From positions 56,992,859 through 57,056,858 of the forward strand of contig JALIGW010000001.1 of NCBI GenBank assembly GCA_023053685.1: 64,000 nt of DNA, written 5' to 3'. Positions 23,628 to 35,500 of this stretch are shown in pieces. Origin of the DNA: Diadophis punctatus similis. Taxonomy: Eukaryota > Chordata > Lepidosauria > Squamata > Dipsadidae. Under the pieces are notes generated by a model, which did not search any database, was not told where the DNA came from, and saw only the letters and a program-made list of their open reading frames with translations. The position numbers and the translations under genes are program-made. The first letter of the stretch is position 1; each line of letters begins with the position of its first letter.

Positions 23628-23747
23628 GAATGGACATATACATATAACCAGCAAATCCACTTTCAACAGTTATGCTTGTCCATACATACCCTCTTTCCAG
23701 GTTCCCAGGTGATGCTTTTGCCTTGCAAAGAAGGGGATGGCAAGCAG
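23628..23747 (+). CDS. Polypeptide GalNAc-transferase (GALNT family), penultimate coding exon
   Basis: This 120-bp exon (40 codons, phase 0 at both ends) starts after the acceptor TTCTTTCTTTCAG and ends at the donor CAG|GTGAGA. It encodes EWTYTYNQQIHFQQLCLSIH then TLFPGSQVMLLPCKEGDGKQ, which is the beta repeat of the C-terminal ricin-type (beta-trefoil) lectin domain of a UDP-GalNAc:polypeptide N-acetylgalactosaminyltransferase. Such enzymes start mucin-type O-glycosylation in the Golgi; the lectin domain guides them to already glycosylated substrates. The repeat's usual CLD triad reads CLS here, so this sub-domain may not bind sugar. It joins in frame to the exon at 25190. The catalytic domain and alpha repeat must be encoded upstream, outside the part I can recognise. 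Which GALNT paralogue this is cannot be settled by eye. Confidence 0.85.
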
Positions 23748-25189
23748 GTGAGACCAAGATCAGGGCTGTTGAACTCTCCTCCAGCATAGTGTACTCATAT
23801 TGATGTAAGGGTGTGTTTTTTTTAACCTTTCTTTGGTTCATTTCATTTTATTGATTTACCGGAGCTTATCTGCTATTCTAATCCAGAAGGACCATGCCAC
23901 ATGCTAACAGCAGTAATGTCTGTGGGGAGAAAAAAAACCCACATGGTCATTGATACTATTGAAAATCATTTGGAAAATATAAAAAATGACTTGGTTTTGT
24001 TTGGGATAGGACAGTTAAAAATGTCAAAGGTCTGGAAATTAGTCACATCATATTGTCTACCGGTAGGTGCCAAATGTTGATGCCTCATGCTATCAACAGT
24101 CATATCACACATTGGGCTTGATTTAAAATTTAAGAGGCAATTGTTAAAAGCAAAATTATATCAATTATAAGCAAAGTTGTGGCAACGATCCAATAGCTAA
24201 CTATGATTGTTTTTCCAAAAATTGGTGCAAGGTTAGGCTAAACCAGATGGGATTCATCATGATGTGTCATTTGCCAACAAATGATTGCACACATGAAACA
24301 TTTATCCCCAAATGTGTGACACACTTTATTGCTTCATCCCTATCCATTGCCTCATCCCTATCGTGTTGGTATCCATGCAGATAACAGTTGACAGATTTTG
24401 AAGCAGCTTTCTTTAAATGTTGGGCAATGAGAATATATTTTCCACATATTTCAGTAATACTTTGGCTTTGTATAGATTCTTAAAAAGAGGCTGACAAAAG
24501 ATAAAATGGTTAGATATTGTTACTGAAATTACCAGCATGAGCTTAGAACAACTCAAACAGTCACGAATAGAAATCCTAGTGAACTATTATCTATCGGATC
24601 ACAAAGAAGTGACTGAACAACAACAAAATATTACAATCAGCATTGCTGTGAGCACTTCGCAAAATTCCTGAAGTTTGGGCACTGAATTTCCACTTGCTTT
24701 TCTTAAATAATTGTTCTCCTCTTTGTTTACCATATTGATGCAACTCAAGATACAGTTCAACAGTTATCATATATCATAAAGCATGAGCTAGGAATTCAAT
24801 TTGATCCAATGATCAGACATAGGTAACCCCTATGGATTGGAGAGGTATCAGTCAGCAGGCTACACTTTTCTTGAAAGTATGTAGAGATTCTCAGTTATCC
24901 AGGTCATGGTTGTCCCAAAGGTGCCTTTTCAGGAGGCAACTGGACTTTCTTCTTTTTTTTGTGTGTGTGTGTTTTGAAGATGTTTTGCTTCTCATCCGAG
25001 AAGTTTCTTCAGCTCTGACATCCTTCCATTCCCCACTATCCTGCCATAATGAGAGATAGAAGTCTTTGCCTGCCTGCAGAAAAATACTGTCCTGATCATT
25101 GCAGTAGCTTTGATATTTTAATGGGAAGAGCTTCTTAAATATAAGAATAGGATAAGGTTAATCTTAATTTCCCATTTTTCTTTCAACAG
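23748..25189 (+). other. Last intron of the GALNT-family gene
   Basis: The intron begins GTGAGA and ends CCCATTTTTCTTTCAACAG, giving normal GT-AG borders and keeping phase 0. Nothing coding is seen inside. Around 24540-24640 a short stretch (CATGAGCTTAGAACAACTCA then GACTGAACAACAACA) resembles the 3' end of RTE/BovB-type elements; too little is left for a firm call. A TG run lies at 24960-24972. Confidence 0.8.
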
Positions 25190-25348
25190 CGCTGGAATAA
25201 AGTTGGTTCTCACATTGAGCATATGGCTACCCGCTATTGCCTGGACACAGAAATGGTGGGAGATAGCAGTGAGAGCATGAGAGAAGTGGTCATTAACCCC
25301 TGTGAAAGCACGTCAATGAGTCAGCGGTGGGAAATGGTGATGTCCTGA
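25190..25348 (+). CDS. Polypeptide GalNAc-transferase (GALNT family), last coding exon
   Basis: The exon opens directly after the acceptor AG at 25188-25189 and runs 52 codons to TGA at 25346-25348. It reads RWNKVGSHIEHMATRYCLDT, then a variable EMVGDSSESMREVV and INPCESTSMSQRWEMVMS. Its first two residues complete the QRW motif of the beta repeat. The rest is the gamma repeat of the lectin domain, with intact CLD and QRW motifs and the paired cysteines, so the gamma site could still bind GalNAc. Length and position at the C-terminus fit GALNT proteins. No frameshift or early stop is present, so the gene looks functional. Together the two exons give the last 92 residues of the protein. Confidence 0.88.
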   Translation, partial: RWNKVGSHIEHMATRYCLDTEMVGDSSESMREVVINPCESTSMSQRWEMVMS

Positions 25349-26880
25349 CCTCATCTATCAATTCACCATCAAGCTCATCTGGAAGGAACTTTGTCAGAAA
25401 CTGGCAAGGCTGTTGTCCAGTTTAGGGATTGATATGGGCTTGCTTTTCTGTGGGGCAGGTCAAAGAAAAAGAACATGCAGTTGTGCTGAGCTGAGGTTGA
25501 AGAAAGGCTCACAAGTGCTGGCTTTAAGACCAGAGTAGTAACTATCCCAGGTTGAGGGTGATGTGTGTGAACTGTTAAGAACACCACAATTTAAACTAGA
25601 AATATCTTTCGGTAACATTCATCTGTTAGCTGAAGCAAAATATGACCTTGTTTTTGAGAAGGAAACTTTCTGAAATTGATAAGTGCAATATTTAATTGTC
25701 TTTGTTACAAAGGTTATTAAAAATAATAAGTGAGCAAGGTGATTCTAACGGAAGAAAGGTGGAGAAAAGAGAAGCTAAATCTTGTAAAAGCACATGAATG
25801 GTCAGGGTGGGGAAGATTAGAAAAGGCCAACAAATCTTGCACTTTGAATTGGTATAACTAAGCACATCTCTGAAATAAGTTCGAAATACGCTATATTGCA
25901 CATGAGAATTTGAATGTGAACCCTGCTTTTGTGCAATAGAGATTGTATGTAGTGTGATTAAAATCAATGTGTGTGTGAGAGAGGGAGTGAAACGGAAGAA
26001 GAAAGTGAAATCTTGAACTTTTCTTCAACTCTGATTGTGTGTGTTATGAAGGAAAAAGAGGAAATATTTATCCTAACTTCAGTGCAAGGTTTCTTTCAGA
26101 AATGGAAATATATAAGAACCTGGTCCGGAAATCACAAATATCCCCTGGAGAGGGAGGAGGGACAAGACTCTCCATTCTAACTCAGCAGAGGGCATATATT
26201 CAGCACATAACTAGCCCTACATCCTGTCACTTCCCCAGAACTGATATGAAGAAGGACCAGGAGACTACAAAGTGGAAGGTAGATGGAGAGTAGCATGTAC
26301 CTTCCTCCCATTTTCTCAGATGGCCTGGGGGGGGGGGATCACATGGTGATCAACCTCTAAATTCCAACTTGTCAATTTCTGGTATTAGTTATATCTTGTT
26401 GTTTTCTTGTCGAATTCACCCTCTTCATCTACCCTGTTAAGACTGAACACTATAGATAATTTACAGAAAGTTGAAGAAGACAGGATCACATTAATTGCAG
26501 AGACACTTTTGTTATTTTTTTGCTGACAGCATTGTCTCTGGGTTGGGAGGGGGAAGGAGGTTGTTAAATAAGAACAATTTTAGCAAAATCACTGGATAGA
26601 TCAGAAGATCATAGAAGCGTAAAGGGGGTGGGAATGAATTGTACCAATGCAGAAATCAGTGATGCCACTGAAATCACTGGCCCAGATATGAATATGGATT
26701 TGTAGTAGGAAGTACTGTACATAAAATTTAGCTGCACCCCAAATTGAGCCAAACCTGGGTCTTAATGAAACAAAGCAGAATTCTCACAGTAGCTGACACT
26801 GACCTAGGAGTCTTGGTGAATGATTTCATACTTTGTGGCATTAGAGAAAATTGGTTCCATGCTTGCAAAAAGAAAATAAA
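25349..26880 (+). other. Probable 3'UTR of the GALNT-family gene
   Basis: After the stop there is unique sequence without recognisable repeats. The first good AATAAA on the + strand that I see is at 26875-26880; a GT-rich stretch (GATGTGTTGTGTTAG) about 50 nt downstream could serve as the downstream element. A second AATAAA lies at about 27650. The actual cleavage site cannot be decided from sequence. Short open frames here (for example 25971-26180) have no recognisable domain. Confidence 0.35.
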
Positions 26881-28804
26881 AGCTGCATTTCTCTGTTAAA
26901 AAGCAGGAAAATAGGAAAGAAAAGGAAGGGGGATGTGTTGTGTTAGTTGCGATTTGCCACCTGATTAAAGACTTACAAGAAACCAGGATATGCTAACAAG
27001 AACAATAATGTTTCTTGCAATGTGTTGGTTCATTTTTAAGGACCATAGGAAATCCTCTTCACATTCCTAGGTCAATAGGTGAACGTTAACTTTTTAAAGT
27101 ATAAAGGAAGCATTGTTTAAACTAGTGCTCTCTTCAGCACATGCCATTTAATTCTGCAAATAACAATAACGATTCCTCCGTCTATATGCTTATTGTGCGT
27201 ATTTCCAGACAAAGATTGCTTCTAAAATGTCAGCCTGGTGCCCTCTATATATATTGAAGCTAATCCTCTCTTGCAGTTAGGGGCACTGAAATAATGGGCA
27301 GAGGCAGCCTGAAAAAAGGTAATGCTGGTGCTGTCACAATCCCTTCTAATCTGCACAGAAACATTCTGCCTGTGTGTGTTGTGAGTGATTCATGCCTCTA
27401 TTTGAGAAGGCGGATTAATACTTTTCGTTATTCCATCTCTGGGATCTCAGATGAACCTAAAACCACCTGCTGTTTGTAACTGTAATGTGACTTTCACGGT
27501 TTAAAAACCTTGGAATAAGGAAAATTTTCATAGCATAAAATTAATATTTTGCTATTTAAAGGTTATGGTCTCTTATTTACTTGTTTGCTTGCTTGATTCT
27601 ATACTCTTTATCTTCCAAAAAGAGACAGAAAAGATGGAGGAAAATCTTAAATAAAACTGACTACAATAAAAACATTCAAGTGAGGGCAAAAATATGACAA
27701 TTTTTTGTCATAAAGTTTTGATCTCAGCTTTACTTTTCACAACAACACAAGCCATATTTGGGGGAGGGAACCGATTACAAGCTCCTTCTTATCAATTCTG
27801 GTATTAAAGTTATATCCATTTACATTCAGTGCTTCTTTTTTGGTGGGGAGAGGGAATAAAAAGATATTAAGTGCACAATATCTTTATATCAATGTTTAAA
27901 TAAGGCAGGCGCTATATCTGAATATTTATAACCAGAATTAGGCCACTTTCATAGATGACAAGAACAAAGAGCAATGGATCAAATGCAGAACCATTTACTT
28001 TCTGGAATTGTGTTCTCCTTGCATATAAAGAGTTTCAGCTTCTTAACAACAATATTTTAAAATATTTAAAATATCTTATATTAAAATATTATATTAAAAT
28101 ATCCCAAAAGGTTTTTTCAAGGAGCATGGAGGTAGGAATGTGGCATTTGTCTACGAGTCCCGAAAGCGGCAGTGTCTTTCCCTGAAATTGCACAGCTGTT
28201 TTCAAGAGTTCCAATAGATTTCAAATTCATACATTCTTTGAGCAACTTTTGGGCATCCCATCCAAAGCTCTGCACAGCTATATTAAAAAACAAAACTCGT
28301 TTAAAAAAAATTAAAACAAAATAAAGAATTTAAAACTTTTAAAGGCTTCTATTTTTGGGGAGAAGCAGTTATCCCATTAATATTTTTAATCATTTTCTGA
28401 AGGAAATCAATGTGTGAAACAGAGTGATTAAGCATCCCTCAGGAGAGAAATTCTTAAGTGGGTGCCATAAAAGAGAAAGTGCCACTCCTGGGAGCCAAAT
28501 CTACCAGCGGAACAACAATAGACTTCCACAGCTGAACTTAAGTTGGATAGTATTGGGGGAGGCAATTATTTAAATGTGTGATCCTGAACCTTTAGGCCTC
28601 TATAGATTAATTTCACAATCTGAAATTGGAGATGGAAGCATTCGGGAAACCAGTGCTGTGTTTCCTGGATTCATATATATGGTCTGATTTATCTACTTCA
28701 CTTAATTGGAGAGCTGCTTTCTATACTAACAGCAATCTCTGGATCCCCTGCAGTAATCCAAGCAATGAATTATATTATTAAATCACGGGTCAGTAAGACT
28801 AGGC
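26881..28804. other. Unassigned intergenic DNA
   Basis: No exon, LINE protein motif or SINE was recognised. Notable only for AT-rich palindromic runs such as TTAAAATATTTAAAATAT at 28050-28105 and a GT/GA-rich texture. Open frames of 60-76 codons have no recognisable domain. Confidence 0.4.
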
Positions 28805-29285
28805 CAGGGGTCTGCAACCTTAAACACTCAAAGAGCCATTTGGACCTGTTTCCCACAGAAAAGAAAACACAGGGAGCCACAAAACCTGGGTGGGCATGGC
28901 CAACTCAACGTCACTCACTTCCACCAGTCACATGACCCCCAAGACACAGCCGGTCATTATGGCAGAGAACCAGTTGTTAAAAAACACCGGGAACCACAAA
29001 ACCGTTTTGACATCTCTCCCCCTCTCTCTCCCTCCCTCCCTCCATCTCTCCCTCTCCCCCCTCTCTCTGTATCTTTCTATGTCTCTCTCTCTCTCTAGCC
29101 TTCTCTCTGTATCTCTCTGTCTCTGCCCTGGACACTTCTCCATCCCCCACCGTCGCCCTTACCTTATCAGGCCATGCGAGGAGTGACTGGGAGGGGAGAG
29201 CGAAGGGCGAGGCCAGCCAATGGTGGGATCACCCGACAGGGAGCCACAGCAGAGGGCCCAAAGAGCCACAGGTTGCTGACATCTG
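28805..29285. mobile_element. hAT (Charlie-like) MITE
   Basis: The left end CAGGGGTCTGCAACCTTAAA and the inverted right end (CAGATGTCAGCAACCTGTGG on the other strand) are typical hAT-Charlie termini. They are flanked by 8-bp repeats GACTAGGC (28797-28804) and GACTAGGG (29286-29293), differing at one base. Internally there are several AGAGCCACA/GGGAGCCAC motifs and a low-complexity CTCTCTCCC stretch (29010-29130) that produces spurious Ser/Leu- and Arg-rich frames. Confidence 0.85.
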
Positions 29286-29744
29286 GACTAGGGTAACTTA
29301 GTTCAGCAATGGTCATACCTGATACAGTAACCAAAGCTGGCCCTTTTTTAATTTTATGGCAAAATTAATTGGATACTCCATGTGAATTAAAATTTATAGG
29401 AGGAGACCAGCTTATCAATTTCTGCCACACCAATGATTTTTTCATAGCTAAAACTGCCTTCAGATAATCACAACAAAGCCTGTATACATGGACAGAACTA
29501 GAGGGAGTGTGTATAGACATCAATTGCTTAAAGGAGGTGGGGAAGCTCAAATATAGCATGAAGACATGACCAGGTGCTGGCTGTGGAATAGCTTATGAAC
29601 TGCAAGGCATCACTAAGCAATTTATGCACATGACATCATGGTTTATGATCACATCACTTAGTGACACCGGTCCCAATTGCCATTGTAACCCAAGGTTTAT
29701 CTGAATTTGTTCAACCGATACGCTAAATATACATTAAGGACAGC
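29286..29744. other. Unassigned, with a possible old MITE remnant
   Basis: The stretch 29600-29700 (AAGGCATCACTAAGCAATTT, then TGATCACATCACTTAGTGAC and CCAATTGCCATTGTAACCC) resembles motifs of the TACAGGTAG element at 22625-23023 and may be a diverged relative. Nothing else is recognised. Confidence 0.35.
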
Positions 29745-30600
29745 TGGATTGAAAGAAGGTGAACATGATTTTCAAACCAGAGGAGGAGCTATGCTGATAA
29801 CCTTACTCTGACAGTCAAAAATGCAAAGGATCTGCAAGGTCTAGTAATAAAAGTCAAGAAGGAAAGAGAAAAAAGGGGCTAAAATTAAATATAAGGAAGA
29901 GCAAACAATAACAGGTACAGGATGGCTTAGAATTGACAATGAAGATATTGATATAGTAGATAGCTTCTGCCTTTAGGACAGAAGGTTGCATACCTTCGAT
30001 GGTTGCATCAGCAGCAAAAGAACAAGCAATAAAAAAAATGCCACAAATTAGCCCTTGGTAGAGCAGTCATAAAGGTCTTTGAAAAGATATTCAACTGCCA
30101 TTATGTGTTATACCTACAAAGATCGGAGTTGTGCAATCCATGGCATTCTCTGTTGTTGTTATTATATTATTATTATTATTATTGTACTATAGTTAGAAGT
30201 GAAAGTTGGACTTTGAAGAATTATTAAAGTATTGATGCTTTTGAAATTTGATGTTGGTGAAGACTCCTGAGAATACCATTTACAGCCAAGAAAACAAACA
30301 AACAAACAAAAATGGATCATTGAACAAATTGACACAAGGTTCTTACTCAAGGCACAAATGACCAGGTTCAAATTATTCTACTTTGGACACATTAGGCAAG
30401 GACCCAACTCTTTTGAAAAGACTGTAATGCCAGAAAAAATGGAAGGAAAGAGGAAAAAGAAGACGATCGTTACAGTACTAACGAGTGTACTATTGAAAGA
30501 CCAGGTTGGGGATAGAGTATCATGGAGAAAATCTATGAAAAGGTAATTGCTAGAAGTTAAAAAAAATTTCAATGGTGCATAATAAATCAAAACCCAATAT
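29745..30600 (+). pseudogene. Decayed BovB (RTE) LINE
   Basis: Translated in several frames, pieces match the order of a BovB reverse transcriptase. They are a YADNLTLTVKNAKDLQGL-like segment near 29800, LKLNIRKSK, SWTLKNY near 30210, FEI.CWWRLLRIPFTAK near 30240-30290, and LFYFGHIRQGPNSFEKTVMP at 30370-30430. Stops and frameshifts separate almost every block, and an ATT run (30165-30183) and AACA run (30290-30310) interrupt it. The copy is old and inactive. Confidence 0.75.
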
Positions 30601-30864
30601 ATGTTTATCAGGAAAATCTAAAATGAGACTTAATCTCAACTTAGAGCAGCTTTAATTTATTTCAGTATTGTGTATTTCAGATGTGTTGGTAATACAGCTT
30701 CCAGAATTTCCTGCTGTCATAACAACAACCTGTTATTGCCTCAGTTCACACATTTTATATAACCCAGATATTTCTTTCCCATGATTTACTGAATAAACTA
30801 CCATTGTCTAGGTTCACACTGTGTACGGTAAATTGTACATCGTTTACAAAGAACAACAGCTGGG

Positions 30865-33800
30865 TTTAATTAATTTAATTTAATTTAATGGATTTGTATG
30901 CCGCCCAACTCCCTAGGGACTCTGGGCGGCTCACAACATATTCAGATCCATTTCGACAGTACAAATGCAATAAAATACAATAGTTAAAAACATATAACAT
31001 ATAAAAATTAAAAGAGTATCGTCTCGCTTTCACCCCGCCTGCCGGAAGAGCCAAGTTTTTATTGCTTTCCGGAAGGCCAGCAGGGTGGGGATAGTCCTGA
31101 TCTCCGGGGGAAGCTGGTTCCACAGGGAGGGAGCTCCCACAGAGAAGGCCCTCCCCCTCGGCCCCGCCAACTGACATTGTTTGGTCGATGGGACCTGGAG
31201 GAGGCCGACTCTGGGCCCTGACCGGTCGTAGGGAGGTATGCGGCAGGATGCGGTCCCGAAGGTAACCTGGCCCTGAGCCATGTAGGGCTTTAAAGGTAAC
31301 GACCAACACCTTGAATTGGATCCGGAGACTAATGGGCAACCAATGCAGCTGGCGGAGAATTGGTGTTACGTGGGTGCATCTAGGTGCACCCACCACAGCT
31401 CGCGCAGCTGCATTTTGCACCAGTTGCAGTCACCGGATACTCTTCAAGGGTAGCCCCATGTAGAGCGCATTGCAGTAATCCAGCCGTGAGGTGATGAGGG
31501 CATGAGTGACTGTGAGAAGTGCCTCCCTCTCCAAGTAGGGTCGCAATTGGTTCACGAGACGTACTTGTGCAAAGGTCCCCCTAGCCACAGCTGAAAGATG
31601 TTGCTCCAATTTTAGCTGTGGATCTAGGAGGACACCCAAATTGCGGACCCGTTCTGAGGGAGCTAATTTCTCTCCCCCAAGAACCAAGGAGGGACAGTTG
31701 GTCATGTCCTTAGGAGGCAATATCCATAACCACTCAGTCTTGTCAGGGTTAAGTTTTAGCCGGTTCTTCCTCATCCAGACCCTAACATCATCCAGGCAGC
31801 GGCCCATTACGTCTACGGCTTCCCCGAATTGAGACGGGGTGGAGATGTACAACTGGGTATCATCAGCATATTGCTGATACCTCACCCCGTGTCGTCGGAT
31901 GATCTCACCCAGTGGCTTCATGTAGATGTTAAATAGGATGGGCGAGAGGACCGAGCCCTGAGGCACCCCACATAGTAGGGGCCTAGGGCTCGACCTCTGC
32001 CCCCCTGTCAACACCGACTGCGTCCTGTCAGAGAGGAAGGAGGAGAACCACTGCAAAACAGTGCCGCCCACCCCCACCTCTCCGAGATGACGCAGAAGGA
32101 TACCAGGGTCAATGGTATCGAAGGCCGCTGAGAGGTCAAGTAGCACCAGGATAGAGGAATAACCTCCATCCCGGGCTCGCCAGAGATCATCCATCAGGGT
32201 GACCAAAGCCGTTTCCGTACTGTAGCCGTGCCTGAAACCTGATTGAAAGGGATCCAGAAAATCCGTGTCATCCAACAGCCGTAGGAGCTGGAGCGCCACC
32301 ACTTTCTCAACAACCTTCCCCACGAAGGGAAGGTTGGAGACTGGACGGAAGTTCTTTAAATCCGCCGGGTCCAGGGAAGGCTTCTTGAGGAGGGGTCTCA
32401 CCACCGCAGCTTTTAAGGGCTGCGAAACGGACCCCTCTCTCAAAGAAGCATTGACCAACGCCTGGAGCCAGCCGCGTGACACCTCCCTGGTGACCGAAAC
32501 CAGCCAGGAGGGGCACGGGTCCAATAAACAGGTGGCGGAGCTCATCGCTCCTATGGCCTTGTCTACATCCTCAGGAGTCACCGGTTCAAACCTATCCCAG
32601 ATAACCGGACTAAGACCTGCCCTGGTCATCTCGGCCTGTACTGCCCAATCGGAGTCCAGGTCTGTCCGAATCTGAATGACTTTATCCGCCAGAAACCGAG
32701 AAAATTCCTCAGCTCTACCCTGCAAGGGATCTCCGCCTTCCTCCTTAGCCAGAAGGGTGCGGGTCACCCTAAACAGGGCGGCTGGGCGGGAGTCAGCGGA
32801 CGCAATAAGAGTGGAAAAATGTGAACATTTTGCCGCCCGTATCGCCACTAAGTAAGACTTAATGAAAGTTCTTAAAAGTGTCCGGTCAGACTCAGCTTTA
32901 CTAGATCTCCATCGTCGCTCTAGACGTCTCTTGTGGCGTTTCATCTCCCGGAGTTCCTCGGTAAACCAAGGAGCCCTCCTGGATCCACTTCCACGGAGAG
33001 GTCGCAAAGGCGCAATCCGATCCAGAGCCCCCGCTGCTGCCTGATTCCAGGCTGCAACCAGAGACTCGGATGAACTGTGTACCAGGGATTCAGGTATTTC
33101 CCCAAGTTCCCTCTGGAATCCGTCAGGTTCCATTAGGCGCCTGGGGCGGAACCATTTAGTCGGTCCCGCCTCCTTGCAGTGGAGAAGTGGTGCCATGAAA
33201 TCCAACCTCAGAAGGAAATGATCTGACCACGACAAGGGTACTGTGACTAAACCCCTCAGCCTCAGATCATCTCTCCACTGCCCCGAGAGAAACACAAGGT
33301 CAAGTGTGTGACCACCCTCATGAGTCGGACCCTGAACTACTTGGGTCAGGTCCATGGTTGTCATGGAAGCCATGAACTCCTGGACTGCCCCTGAGGCTTC
33401 GCCGGGTGATGGCAGATTAAAGTCCTCCAGCACCATCAACCTGGGGAACTCAACCGCCAGCCCTGCAACCGCCTCGAGCAGAACAGGCAGGGCCTTTGCA
33501 ACGCAGCTAGGAGGCAGGTACGTTAGCAAAAGGCCCACCTGGACCCCTAAGTCCAACTTCAGAAGGAGCATCTCACACCCAACAATCTCTGGGGCAGGGC
33601 TCCTTCGAGGACACAGATTCTGGCGAGCTATAATAGCCACTCCTCCACCCCTTCCCTGGGGTCGTGGCTGATGCTGAACCGAGAACCCGTCCGGGCATAT
33701 TTCCGAAAGGGGCACTCCCCCCTCCTGGCGCAGCCAGGTCTCGGTAATACACGCCAGGTCCGCCCCCTCTTCCAGGATTAAATCTCGAATAAGGGGGGCC

Positions 33801-35500
33801 TTGTTGGTGATCGACCTGGCATTTAACAGCAGCAGCTTGAGCCCAGGGCCCTGACATCCCTGGTTACCAGGCACTCGGGTTGAGCTAGATGGAACCAGAC
33901 CAGAGGGGCCAGAACAAGGAATCGCTTGCAAACAGCGAATTCTCGTTCCCCGAGAGCGGCCTACCCCTCTGCTCCCGCCATACCTGCCTCTCCCCGTTAC
34001 GACCGTAATGCTCTTACTCCCCGTCCCCCCAGAGATCCCCTCCCCCACCCCGCTGGTCCCCCACTCTCCCGGCAGGCCATACACACCATTCATACTGAGC
34101 CTGGGGGTGGGCCAAAACCCCCCTCCGCTTCTGTTTCCACACTCAGCAGAGGGGGGCCAGGTTCAGCCACCCAGCTCACTCATGTATTCTTACAGTCAGA
34201 CCACAAAACATTTATTCATATTATCCATACATACACATGCTCACCGATACTCTCTCCCGGGGTCGGGTCCCTTCTTAAGTTGATACTAATGGGGCTCAGA
34301 TCTAATAAGTCCCCCCAAAATACACTTCTTCACTTTCTTCTTCTTCAGCCCCCTAGCAGTATTCCCAACACACATAAACATAACAGTCTTGATGATAAAC
34401 TCTTCTTCTCCTTTGGCACTTCGATGGTAATAGAAGAACAGCCTGTCTAAATAGAAGTTCGTCCAGAAAGACAGGCAGAAGGCCAGGGCTGCGTCAGTCA
34501 AAAGAGGCCTCACGGCCACAACAGCTGCAGCGTTAATAATAGGTTTTAAATAAGAACGCCGCCATTCTTGAAGAAGGAAGACTGTCCGGCAAAAAGTTTT
34601 AAAAGGCCTCCCCAGGCTTAATTTCCGCCGCAATGGGAATACTGCTGCCCAGGACAACTCACTGCAATGTTGGGAGAGAGACAAGCACCTTCTCAAATGG
34701 CCAGGCCGCTCCTGTCGCCAAAACCAGCTAAAGTCAAAGTCAAAACAGTCGTCGCCATAGAAGAGGGTGGTAACAACAATAATCCCGGCAGTAAAAAGCA
34801 TAGCCAGGACTTCTATTGGCCGGCAAAACTGGGCATTCACCCCAGAACCAAACCGTTCCAGACTCTGGGTAAGATGATCTCCAGGGGGCCCAAATGGAGC
34901 AAGGTATCAGAGCTATTAAACCGCGGCAAAATAAGACCACGGCGCTGGAGCAGCCACACCTCCAGCTACGACACCGACTGCTGAGGGATCAGACCACGAT
35001 CTTCCAACGGCCCAGGATCCTTCCAACGGCAGCGTCAGCCCTCAGATGGCAGCGTCCGTCCTCAGTGTCAGTCCTCAGATGGCACGTACCTTGCCTCAGT
35101 CGGTAACCCTCTTCCCAGGTTCCTTTAGATTGTAGCTCGTCACTTTGTCTTAGCTGTTAAACGTTCTTCGATGTTTAAACGTTCTTCGATGTTTTTTCGA
35201 TGTTCTTAGTTGTTCTTTCGTTTCGTTTCCTCCTTCCGAGAAGTTCTACGGTCTCGCGGTCGCCATGTTAGAATCGGCGTCCTACACTCCTGGATCCTCT
35301 CGGGTCTCTTGCCTCTTGCCTCTCTAACGGCAGTCTCCTTCCTCCTAAGAACTGGGAAGGAGTCCTGAGGTCTTAGGCTATCTCCCGACCCAAAAGAATG
35401 GGGAATTCAGGTCGGGGGGGGGCGTTATCTCGCTAAGAAGTTCAGCAACCGGAGCGGAGTTCTGTGCTCCTGCTGCCTCTCCCTTAGCCCCACCCCGGAA
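30865..35500 (-). mobile_element. Near full-length L2-type LINE
   Basis: The element reads from a GC-rich 5'UTR starting near 35,500 (CCGGGGTGGGGCTAAGGGAG on the minus strand) to a 3' tail of AATTA-like repeats at 30865-30889. The last unique bases before the tail are the CCGCCCAGAGTCC...GGGCGGCATAC stem found at the 3' ends of other L2 copies here. The 5'UTR contains a short duplication around 35155-35205. Its protein region is described separately. No confident target duplication was found. At about 4.6 kb it is close to the expected length for this group. Confidence 0.85.
31030..34093 (-). pseudogene. L2-type ORF2: endonuclease-reverse transcriptase, lightly damaged
   Basis: The main frame (34093-31430) has 887 codons. 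An apurinic-type endonuclease comes first: NARSITNKA at about residue 90, then DLACITETWL, MVLEDFNLPS near 220 and a SWSDHFLL block. The reverse transcriptase follows, with LKNFRPVSNLP, LLDLSAAFDTID, GVPQGSVLSPILFNIYM and the intact active-site motif QYADDTQLY. A TGA at 31430 replaces an arginine codon that is intact in the copy at 45797-47180. The frame then continues (QNAAARAVVGAPRCTHVTP, HWLPISLRIQFKVL) until a 2-nt loss near 31213, after which the ending (VGLLQVPSTK...FRKAIKTWLFRQAG) is in another frame. The endonuclease motif usually reads GDFN; here it is EDFN. With so few lesions this is a fairly recent insertion, now inactive. Confidence 0.9.

Noticed and set aside
27294..27479. 61-codon frame as a further exon of the GALNT gene
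   Set aside because: Lies after the stop codon and lectin-domain end; no homology seen.
33926..34450. 174-codon + strand frame
   Set aside because: Lies opposite the N-terminal region and 5'UTR of the minus-strand L2 LINE; Pro/Ser-rich composition is the antisense of that GC-rich sequence.
34286..34840. 184-codon minus-strand frame upstream of the L2 ORF
   Set aside because: Within the L2 5' region, but no gag-like, coiled-coil or zinc-knuckle motif is visible; could be a decayed ORF1 but not supportable.
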